A stretch of 35,357 bases of DNA from assembly GCA_006508105.1 (NCBI GenBank), contig QKPP01000240.1, positions 2,176 through 37,532 of the forward strand, in the 5' to 3' direction. The notes beneath the pieces are model-generated. The model worked only from the letters and a program-made list of their open reading frames with translations, ran no database searches and was not told where the DNA came from. Shown one piece after another: positions 26,401 through 33,269 of this stretch. The position numbers were made by a program, and so were the translations under genes. This DNA is from Myxococcales bacterium FL481 (GTDB lineage Bacteria > Myxococcota_A > Polyangia > Nannocystales > Nannocystaceae). How positions within the stretch are numbered: the stretch's first letter is position 1; every line of letters begins with the position of its first letter.

Positions 26401-29121
26401 ATGCGTGTCGCCGGGAGATCGGCGACTAGCACTGATTGCGTTGTTGTCACACAATCGCTCGTCCCGCGCGACCCCTCACCGCGGACCAGAACCTTGACCG
26501 TTCGTTCTCGAGAGCCCTCCGCCGCTGAGCCCCCTGCGCGAACGCGCACTCGGCCCAGTGCACGCATCCCCTTCGCCCTCGGGCTGCTCGCCATGGCAGT
26601 CACGCTGTTCGCGACTTACTTGGTCACGCTCTCGCCCGGCGTGACGCCGTCTGACGGCCCCGAGATCGCAGCGGCGGTGGTGACCCTGGGCGTGATCCAT
26701 CCCACCGGCTACCCGCTGTTTACGCTGCTCGCGCACGCTTTCCTTCAGCTGCCGCTACCGGGGGAGCCGGTTGTGCGCATCGAGGTGTTCAACAGCTTGT
26801 GGGGCACCGCCGCGGCGGTCCTGGTCGCCCTGACCGTGCGTCGGTTGGCGCTCGGGGCCCGCGAGCTTCTCCCGTCCGACTCGCGCGCCGAGCAGCCGGC
26901 GACGGCAACGGTGGACCTGGTCGCGCTCGTGGCCGGATTTGCTTTGGGGATGGCGCCACTTTTGTGGGATCAAGTGCGGATCCCCGAGGTCTACGCGATG
27001 CACGTGGGTCTCGTTTCCGCCGCGCTGTACGTGTGGTCGCGGTTCGAGACAACTCGCCGCGATCGGCTGATCGTGCTCGCGGCGGTGCCCATGGGGCTGG
27101 GGTTGGCCCACCACGTGACGATGGTCTACATGCTGCCGGCGGCGGCGGTGCTGCTGCTGTGGCGACGGCCGCACTTGTTTTGGAACTGGCTCGCGTGGCC
27201 GTTTCGTCCCCTCATCCGGGCCAAATGGCCGGCGGCCGCGGAGCATCGCGCCTGGCGCGGGGCGTGGGTCGTGTGGTGCGGGGTCTTGGTCGGCGGTCTG
27301 CCCTTGCTCAGCTACGCCTACTTCGTGTGGGCCAACGAGCACACCACGGGGGTGTCCTGGGGCGGTGTCAAGAACTGGGACAGCGTGTACGCCCACATGA
27401 CCGGTCGGCAGTACCGCATGTTCATGAAGGGGTTCGGGTACGAGAACTTTTGGGCGCGGGTCGAGTCGTCGCTGACTTGGTTCCACCGTCAGTTCGGCTG
27501 GCCGTCTGCGCTGCCGTGGGGGGTGGGTCTGATCGTGGTGTGGAAGCGCTACGCCGCCTACGGGGCGCTGCTCACCGTGTACATGCTGGCCAACCTCTAC
27601 CACGCCTGCCAGTACGCGGTCGGCGACTACCGCAACTACCACCTGCCGAGTGTGGTGGTTTGTGCGGTGCTCATCGGCGTCGGTGCGGCGTACCTGTTCG
27701 CTGACCTGCCTCAGCGCGTGCGAGGAGCCGCGTCCGCGGGGTGGCGGGCACGGCTGCCGATGGTGGGCAGATGGATCGTCGTCGCGGTGGGGGTGTGGGC
27801 CTTGGTGGTCGCGGCGGAGCGGGCGTCCGAGCGACGAGACAAATCCGTGCGCGGGGCGATTTACGCGGCCTCGGTGACTGAGGAGCTTCCCGCCGGCGCG
27901 ATCTTTCTCAGTTTGGGCGACGGCAACGTGTTTCCCCTGTTTTACGAGCAGCACGTGCGCAAACAGGGGCGCGAGTTCGCCGTGATCGACGTTCGCATGA
28001 TGCATCGTCGCTGGTATCGGCACGGTTACCTGGCGCGACGACACCCCACGCAGTGCGATCCGATGGCACCGGAGTACGTGCAGGATCTGGGGCGCTGGTT
28101 CCGGGACTGTGCCAGCTACCAAACGCGTCTCGATCTCGAGTCGCCCACGAGTTGGCTGAAGATGGATGTGGGCGCCCAGCGCGGCGGGAGACGGGTCCTT
28201 CGTCCCGAGCCGCTTAAGCATCGCATCATCACGGGTGGCGACCCGAAGTGCCGCGAGGCGGAGTATCGACGTGCCCATCGAGGCGACTGCACCTGCTGGG
28301 ACTACAACAAATACCGCCGCGGGTTCGACCACAGCTGCGTCTTCGCCGACGAAGCGGGGGGCATCGTGCGGCGCCACAAGCAGTCGACGTACGCGCACCG
28401 GCTGATCGAAGACCACATCGACGAACGAGCGGTGTACGAGTTCGGGGTCTTCACGCGCTGGCTCAAACCGCAAAAGAACCCGCGCAAGTGGAATGGCCCC
28501 GCCTATCACAGGATTTCGGGCGAGTACCACCTCATCAACCGGGGTCGGACGAACGAGATCTTTCGCTGGTCCGAGGTCGAGGACGCGGAGACTTGTGATG
28601 CCGCCACGCTGGAGCCGCTTCCGGCTCGTCAGTTCACGCCGGCGCGGGCAAAGCCGTTGCCGGCCCGCTCCCGGGCCGAGTACCGACCCAACCCGCGACC
28701 TCAGCTACTCAAGCTCAGCTATCTGACCAACGACAAAGAAAAGCGCGCCGATTTCTCGAAACGCGAGTTCGAGCCCGGCGAGGACGTGTGGCTCGAGTTG
28801 GCGTTCTTCGAGCGCAACGCCTACAACCGGAAGAAGAAGGATCGACGCGGGGCCGCCTTGCGGCACGGTCTCAAGGTCTGTGTCTACGGTCCAGACGGCC
28901 AGTCGGTCGCGCGGCGGGCCGTCAAGACCAGCGGGAAGAGCCATCGTTTGTCGCTGTTGCCGGCGGATGAGACGCGAGAGCTCGCGCCCGGGCGGTACAC
29001 GATCCAGGCGTGCGGCACGGGGCCGTTCCCCCGCAAGGGGGCGCTCGGCGATATTCACCGGCGCGCTTGCGTGTTTCCCATGCTCGAGCACACCTTCGAC
29101 GTCGTCTCACCGGAAGACTAA
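26401..29121 (+). CDS. DUF2723 membrane protein with large soluble C-terminal domain
   Basis: A 906-residue protein. After a basic N-terminus come about ten membrane spans (57-480). The first loop carries LSPGVTPSDGPEIAAA, and then GVIHPTGYPLFTLLAH, the mark of DUF2723, a GT-C-type family related to eukaryotic TMEM260 O-mannosyltransferase. The acidic Asp85/Glu88 are in the place of GT-C catalytic residues. The remaining 420 residues are soluble, with a Cys-containing stretch (CREAEYRRAHRGDCTCWDY near 620) and a beta-rich end (LRHGLKVCVYGPDGQ). I do not recognise that domain. ATG 26401 is the only ATG before the first span; a later non-ATG start is possible. It shares a very short divergent promoter region with the GT2 gene. 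Confidence 0.82.
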   Translation: MRVAGRSATSTDCVVVTQSLVPRDPSPRTRTLTVRSREPSAAEPPARTRTRPSARIPFALGLLAMAVTLFATYLVTLSPGVTPSDGPEIAAAVVTLGVIHPTGYPLFTLLAHAFLQLPLPGEPVVRIEVFNSLWGTAAAVLVALTVRRLALGARELLPSDSRAEQPATATVDLVALVAGFALGMAPLLWDQVRIPEVYAMHVGLVSAALYVWSRFETTRRDRLIVLAAVPMGLGLAHHVTMVYMLPAAAVLLLWRRPHLFWNWLAWPFRPLIRAKWPAAAEHRAWRGAWVVWCGVLVGGLPLLSYAYFVWANEHTTGVSWGGVKNWDSVYAHMTGRQYRMFMKGFGYENFWARVESSLTWFHRQFGWPSALPWGVGLIVVWKRYAAYGALLTVYMLANLYHACQYAVGDYRNYHLPSVVVCAVLIGVGAAYLFADLPQRVRGAASAGWRARLPMVGRWIVVAVGVWALVVAAERASERRDKSVRGAIYAASVTEELPAGAIFLSLGDGNVFPLFYEQHVRKQGREFAVIDVRMMHRRWYRHGYLARRHPTQCDPMAPEYVQDLGRWFRDCASYQTRLDLESPTSWLKMDVGAQRGGRRVLRPEPLKHRIITGGDPKCREAEYRRAHRGDCTCWDYNKYRRGFDHSCVFADEAGGIVRRHKQSTYAHRLIEDHIDERAVYEFGVFTRWLKPQKNPRKWNGPAYHRISGEYHLINRGRTNEIFRWSEVEDAETCDAATLEPLPARQFTPARAKPLPARSRAEYRPNPRPQLLKLSYLTNDKEKRADFSKREFEPGEDVWLELAFFERNAYNRKKKDRRGAALRHGLKVCVYGPDGQSVARRAVKTSGKSHRLSLLPADETRELAPGRYTIQACGTGPFPRKGALGDIHRRACVFPMLEHTFDVVSPED

Positions 29122-29189
29122 GCCCAAGGGACGGTCCTCGACTCGCGTCGCCGGGTGTGGGTCGACGCGTGCCCGCTTCCGTCAGCGGG

Positions 29190-29505
29190 ACGGCGGCGCG
29201 CCGCAAGATCCGGCCGGCGGAACCCGTCTCGTGGCGTTCGGACATCACCTTCCGCCAGCGGGACGGCGGTGCGCCGGAGGTTTGGGCCGGCGTGTAGTAG
29301 CCCCCGTTTGAACCGGACACCTCACGGAGAGGAATTCGATGTCAAACGACCTGAATCTCGAACCCGTCACGCCGGGCCGCCGGCGCCGGTTTACTGCTGA
29401 CCAATAACAGGCCCTACTCGCGGAAGCACGGCGGCGCGTCGCAAGGTCGGCCCGGCGGAACCCGTCCCGAGGCGCTCGGACGTCACCTTCCGCCGGCGGC
29501 ACGGC
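29190..29505 (+). repeat. Pair of 78-bp direct repeats (29190-29267 and 29428-29505)
   Basis: The two copies align without gaps with 10 differences by eye (about 87% identical). Each contains a nested hairpin: GGCGGAA pairs with TTCCGCC, and inside it GTC pairs with GAC. Copy 1 also contains a 27-bp direct repeat with two mismatches (29176-29202 and 29249-29275). They flank the left end of the insertion-sequence relic. They probably represent two copies of the region near the right end of that element. Confidence 0.8.
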
Positions 29506-29543
29506 AAGGCGGTACCACCCGGTCAGATGTGGGGGCCACGACA
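29293..29543 (+). mobile_element. Decayed, internally deleted insertion sequence (IS3-like ends)
   Basis: The left end starts TGTAGTAGCCCCC and the right end, read on the minus strand, starts TGTCGTGGCCCCC: 11 of 13 terminal bases match. A further ACCGG matches at an offset of one base. TGT...ACA ends with a run of C near the tip are common in the IS3 family. Inside is the start of an orfA-like transposase gene with its own ribosome site; the rest of the transposase is missing. The element is 251 bp long, so it cannot move by itself. It sits in the convergent gap after the DUF2723 gene. I cannot see a clean target duplication. Confidence 0.6.
29339..29407 (+). pseudogene. Transposase orfA N-terminal remnant
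   Basis: A GGAGAGG ribosome site at 29325-29331 precedes an ATG and 22 codons ending in a TAA. The peptide is MSNDLNLEPV-TPGRRRRFTADQ, then the stop; after the stop the frame continues QALLAEA. RRRRFTAEQKxALLAEA is a typical start of IS3-type OrfA helix-turn-helix proteins, so the TAA looks like a nonsense mutation at the usual Lys codon. After LLAEA the homology ends. The identification rests on a short match and could be wrong. Confidence 0.55.
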
Positions 29544-29587
29544 AAACCCCTCCGCCGATCGGACCAGGTCCGAGTCGAGGGAGGGGC
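29543..29587 (-). terminator. Rho-independent terminator-like structure downstream of PstS-like gene
   Basis: Read on the minus strand, GCCCCTCC pairs with GGAGGGG around an inner hairpin (CGGACC-T-GGTCCG), followed directly by TTTTGT. This is the best intrinsic terminator of the window. It is about 60 nt beyond the stop of the PstS-like gene. Confidence 0.65.
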
Positions 29588-29611
29588 TTCGCGCCGACGT
29601 ATCGCCGGCGC

Positions 29612-29638
29612 GTGAGGGGAGTTAAGCTCCCCTCTCAC
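29612..29638 (-). terminator. Strong hairpin just after the PstS-like gene stop
   Basis: GAGGGGAG pairs with CTCCCCTC around a 5-nt TTAAG loop. With flanking GTGA/TCAC and a 2-nt bulge the stem reaches about 10 bp. It starts 12 nt after the stop codon and has no T-tract. With the terminator further on it may form a tandem transcription end or protect the 3' end of the mRNA. Confidence 0.55.
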
Positions 29639-29649
29639 AACGCGCTACG

Positions 29650-31887
29650 TTAGTTGAACAGCGGGGTGTCGGTGTTCGGGAACGGAGCGGGGTTATTCGC
29701 GCAAGCGTTGACGTTCGCGGGGGCGCTGTCGCAGTTGAGGTCCTCGCTGAAGTCGTTGCAAAGCACGTCAGTGCCCGGCAGCGGCACGAAGCCGGCGTTG
29801 GTGGCCGCGGTGGTCACCAGCGGGTAGTCGGCGAAGCACTCGGCGAGGTCACGCTCGTCAGCGGCGAACGTGGTGTTGTCGACGTTCTCGAAGCCCTTCA
29901 TGGTGTTGAACCACAACAGGCGGGAGAGCGGGTAGATGCGGAACGAGGGCGCGCCCACGGTCACGAGGTTTTGGATGTTCGCCACGTTCGGACGGACGTT
30001 TTTGACCTTGAGGTTGGTGGCACCACCGACCTCAGTGGCCTCGAGGCCCGAGAAGCCAAGCGAGCAAGGATCAGCTTGCGCGAAGCAGCCGATTTGTTGC
30101 GTCGAGGAGGCACGCTTGCAGCGTTGGTCGGGATCGCCAGCCGCGGTGTTCGGGCGAGCGTTCACAGCCACTGCGTTGGTGTGCAAGCGGTAGTACGAGC
30201 CGGTCAGCTGACGGCCGTTGGCGTCGGTGCGAAGCAGGCCGGTGCCGTCTTCCCACAAGTAGCGGTTGTAGGCACGACCGTCGTACGACCCCGGAGCCAC
30301 GGCCGGGTTGGTTTGGTCGCGATCAGACAGGCAAAATTGGCTGTTGCTGCGCGTGGGGACCCAGCAAGTGGGACGACCCGCGAGAGCACCGGTGCCGGGG
30401 ACTGCGGCCAAGCCGTCGGGGCAGGTGACGGTGCCAGCCGGGAACTCGGCGACGCGCGTGGCGTAGCCGGCGTGACCCGGGTTGCACTGACGTTGCAGGT
30501 AGGCGAACGCGTTGGGGACCGGAGGATCCTCAGGCACGAAGACCGGAAGCAACAGGCCCAAGGTGCCGTCTTCACGGCAGACTTGGTCGCCCGTGAAGTG
30601 GTCTTGGTTGGTGCCCGAGTGGGCGCCGGTGCCGAGGCAGTCACGACGGATCGGGTCGTTGTCCTCGAGGTCCGAGCCGTTGCAGAACGTATCGAGACCG
30701 GTCAGCGACAAGAAGGTGTCGGTGGTGCCCGAAAGGTCACCGCGACGCCAGACGTGGCTGAGTTGGGCGCAGCGGCCGTCCGCGCAGGACTTACGGCTCA
30801 CCGTGGCCCACTCTTGGGACAAGGTGTTGCGCACGTCGCTGTTGCAGCTGGTGGTGCCATCGCTGTGCAGACCACCGAAGAGCACGCGAAGCACCTCGAA
30901 CTCGTCGACGAGGTCGTATTGCAGCTCGTTGCCGTCGCCGTTGAGGTCCTCACATCCGGGGCACTCGACGTTGGCGTTGCCGTTGACAGCGTCGCCGTCG
31001 CCGTTGACGCCGTTGCGGTTCTTCACGTTGAAGAAGCGCTTTTTGGCGCAGGCGGGGCCGGGGGGCAGGCCCGCGGCCGAGAGGGCGCCGGAGCGAACGT
31101 TCGCCGAGCAGAACGTGTCGAGGTGGTCGACCACGCCGTCACCGTCGGGATCGGTGCAGTCGGTGTCCACGACGCAGCTGCTCACGACGCCGGGGTGCAC
31201 CTCGAGGTCGTTGGTGAACGCGAGGCCCAGGCACTGTTGTTGTGCGTTTTGGCGCTGACGGCAGGCCCAGCGGGAGGGCTCGTCTTTGCCATCGACAACC
31301 CCGTTGCCGTCGACGTCCGGGCAACCTTCTTTGCACTCGCCGTCGCCGTCGACGTCGCAGCACAGGCCGTCCTCGGGACCGTAGCCGTAGCCCGGGTAGG
31401 TTCCTTGGGCGTTGGCTTCGGCGGCCGAGCAAGCCGACAGGTTGTAGGTTCCGTCCACCACGCCGTCGAAGTCGACGTCGAGGTTGGCGGTGTTGGCGGT
31501 CACCGGTCCGGGCTCACCTTCGCGGCGAGCTTGGACAACGGCGATGCCGTCGAGCGAGTGGCCAAGGCCCTCGGCGAGATCTTGCGATCCGGCCGTGTTG
31601 ATTCCACCGTCGGTGGAATCGCAGGCGCGCTTCTTAAGGAAGCGCGACATCGGAGCGACTTGTTGCGACGGCGGGGTCGCACCGTCGGTGCCCATCGCCT
31701 TTTCGCCGGAGCTGGAGCCGCCGCCGACGTAGCTGATGGTTCCGCCAACGCCGCAGGCGCTGACGACAGATTTGGTGAGCGTTTCCAGCGTGTCCGAGCC
31801 CTTGAGGTCCAAGGCGCCGGCCGTGGTTACACAAGCGCCGAGACCCGCGATCAGCGAGACGGCACCCAACTTGGTAAACAGTTGCAT
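29650..31887 (-). CDS. PstS-like exported binding protein with calcium-loop insertion
   Basis: A 745-residue exported protein. The N-terminus is a signal peptide with a possible lipobox LGAC (Cys19) or SPase I cleavage after AGA (residue 25). Residues 26-120 resemble the first lobe of phosphate-binding PstS (LKGSDTLETLT, ISYVGGGSSSGEKAM, SLDGIAVVQA). Residues 608-670 resemble its closing part (CSLGFSGLEATEVGG, VRPNVANI, IYPLSRLLWF). Between them lie about 480 residues with five or more D-x-D-G calcium-type loops (DVDGDGECKEG, DVDGNGVVDG, DPDGDGVVD) and many Cys. The ATG has an AAGGA site 4 nt upstream. No pstCAB genes are near, so transport is doubtful; a surface or calcium-stabilised ligand binder is inference. 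It lies 160 bp after lepB. Confidence 0.78.
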   Translation of the reverse strand: MQLFTKLGAVSLIAGLGACVTTAGALDLKGSDTLETLTKSVVSACGVGGTISYVGGGSSSGEKAMGTDGATPPSQQVAPMSRFLKKRACDSTDGGINTAGSQDLAEGLGHSLDGIAVVQARREGEPGPVTANTANLDVDFDGVVDGTYNLSACSAAEANAQGTYPGYGYGPEDGLCCDVDGDGECKEGCPDVDGNGVVDGKDEPSRWACRQRQNAQQQCLGLAFTNDLEVHPGVVSSCVVDTDCTDPDGDGVVDHLDTFCSANVRSGALSAAGLPPGPACAKKRFFNVKNRNGVNGDGDAVNGNANVECPGCEDLNGDGNELQYDLVDEFEVLRVLFGGLHSDGTTSCNSDVRNTLSQEWATVSRKSCADGRCAQLSHVWRRGDLSGTTDTFLSLTGLDTFCNGSDLEDNDPIRRDCLGTGAHSGTNQDHFTGDQVCREDGTLGLLLPVFVPEDPPVPNAFAYLQRQCNPGHAGYATRVAEFPAGTVTCPDGLAAVPGTGALAGRPTCWVPTRSNSQFCLSDRDQTNPAVAPGSYDGRAYNRYLWEDGTGLLRTDANGRQLTGSYYRLHTNAVAVNARPNTAAGDPDQRCKRASSTQQIGCFAQADPCSLGFSGLEATEVGGATNLKVKNVRPNVANIQNLVTVGAPSFRIYPLSRLLWFNTMKGFENVDNTTFAADERDLAECFADYPLVTTAATNAGFVPLPGTDVLCNDFSEDLNCDSAPANVNACANNPAPFPNTDTPLFN

Positions 31888-31891
31888 GGTT

Positions 31892-31896
31892 TCCTT
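31892..31896 (-). promoter_or_regulatory. Ribosome binding site AAGGA of the PstS-like gene
   Basis: AAGGA on the minus strand, 4 nt before the ATG at 31887, in an A-rich stretch (GAAAAGGAAACC). It is much clearer than sites of most genes here and suggests efficient translation. Confidence 0.7.
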
Positions 31897-31916
31897 TTCG
31901 GAGTGGTGTCAACACA

Positions 31917-31948
31917 ACGAGAGGCGACCACGTGTAGTCGCCTCCCGT
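31917..31948 (-). promoter_or_regulatory. Hairpin in the lepB to PstS-like gene spacer
   Basis: GAGGCGAC at 31921-31928 pairs with GTCGCCTC at 31937-31944 around an 8-nt loop CACGTGTA. The structure can extend by a few bases on each side with one mismatch. It lies about 100 bp after the lepB stop and 34-57 bp before the PstS-like ATG on the same strand. It could be a weak terminator of lepB, a 5' leader structure or an operator; the sequence does not decide. Confidence 0.45.
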
Positions 31949-32047
31949 CGCCGGCGGAGACTGTCAGTGGAACGTGACCGCTGTGCGTCGACACGTGACC
32001 GGCAAGCGACGTCGCGACCAATTCCTGGTGTCAGCGCGCGAAGGTCT

Positions 32048-33100
32048 CTAGTGTGAAGGAGCGCTGCGTGCCGGAGGCTCGGTCTCTTCGGGCCGCTGGT
32101 GCAAACAGTGTTGCAGAGTACGCTGCAATTCAGCGTCGCTGGAGATCGGGGGGATCGTCCCGTCGAGCTGACTCAGCGCTCGCTGCGGTATGCGCTCGTC
32201 GTCGCGAGAAGTCCATGCGATGCCAGTGATGGTCGCTACCAGGCTATCCGCTGCGATTCCGCCCCCGTGTCCGGCATCTAACGTGCGCGAGTCACTCGAG
32301 TTGTTGCGGTTGTCGCCTAGTACGAACACCTCGCCTTCAGGGACAGTGAAACTTCCCGCGAACGGCATGTAGTACGGCGTATATAAGGTTAGATAGGTGG
32401 CGTCGCCGAGGTACTCGACTGAAAGCTGCGCGACGTGGAACTCCTCTCCGTCGCGGAACTCAAACTGACCGACGCGGCACCAGGGAACGGCCCAGCCGTT
32501 GATGATGGGGTGGCCCTGAACCATCTCGATGCGGTCTCCGGGCAACCCAGCGATTCGTTTGATGAGTGCCGGTTCGCTCGCGCTTAGCCGCGAGTCCCGG
32601 AGCAGCACCACCTCACCTCGCTCGAGTTCGGGCGCGCCGAATGCCCACAACAGCTCGTTTGACTGGACCGTGGGCATCATCGAGTGCCCTACGGCGCGGA
32701 CGAACTGCGCCCGTTCTCCACGTAACCATAGCGCCACCAAACCCGCGGAGACGAGCAGCGCTGCCGACCGCCAGCGCTCGAGGTGTTGGCGGCGTTTGCC
32801 ACTTGCGGCGGGGTCGCTCGCGAGTCGGCCGGCGTGCAGAAAGTGGTCGTTGGCGAGTGCGAGGGAGCACGCGAGTAGCACGAAACTTACGAGAGGCTGG
32901 CTCGCAACAAGACTGCGCAGCGGCGCGTCGGCGTCTTGCGGCAACGGAGTCACTGCGTCGACGGCGATGTATGCCGCCACACAAGGAACGACCGCGATGG
33001 CCAGCACCCGCCCCAGCGCGCGTGAAAGCTTGGTACCTATCGACCAAGATGATGACGCGTCATTGTCTCTAGAGCGCTCGTCCACCGATGCAGCGTTCAT
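32048..33100 (-). CDS. lepB: Signal peptidase I
   Basis: A 350-residue membrane protease that removes signal peptides of exported proteins. After a polar start come three hydrophobic segments (about 30-50, 65-85, 110-126). The catalytic Ser140 is in GHSMMPTV, and the general base Lys181 is in LIKRIAGLPGD. The C-terminal box GDNRNNSSDSR is complete. It is longer than a minimal enzyme because of the extra N-terminal spans and a C-terminal tail of about 50 residues. The ATG at 33100 (MNAASVDERS) is preferred; the frame is open to 33220. The next gene on the strand encodes an exported protein, so co-transcription with a substrate is possible but not shown. Confidence 0.9.
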   Translation of the reverse strand: MNAASVDERSRDNDASSSWSIGTKLSRALGRVLAIAVVPCVAAYIAVDAVTPLPQDADAPLRSLVASQPLVSFVLLACSLALANDHFLHAGRLASDPAASGKRRQHLERWRSAALLVSAGLVALWLRGERAQFVRAVGHSMMPTVQSNELLWAFGAPELERGEVVLLRDSRLSASEPALIKRIAGLPGDRIEMVQGHPIINGWAVPWCRVGQFEFRDGEEFHVAQLSVEYLGDATYLTLYTPYYMPFAGSFTVPEGEVFVLGDNRNNSSDSRTLDAGHGGGIAADSLVATITGIAWTSRDDERIPQRALSQLDGTIPPISSDAELQRTLQHCLHQRPEETEPPARSAPSH

Positions 33101-33269
33101 GGCGTTGCCATAGAACAAATGAAGTGACACTGGCAAGCTGCTCTGCGCCCTGGTTTCGTGCTTGTGCCGCGAACCATGTCGACGCAGCGCTCCCGGGAGT
33201 TTTCCGAAATGACACAACATCGAGGAGCGCTTTGCCTAGACTGCCGCAACTCCTCATCGAGGCTCACGC

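Noticed and set aside
29971-31977. Plus-strand open frame of 668 codons, Val/Ala/Gly-rich
   Set aside because: It is antisense to the PstS-like gene, which has a signal peptide, a good ribosome site and family motifs. The antisense translation has none.
33132-33147. TGGCAAG-N4-TCTGC as a sigma-54 -24/-12 promoter for the Asp-rich lipoprotein
   Set aside because: The -12 half does not match TTGC and the -24 half has a mismatch; too weak to call.
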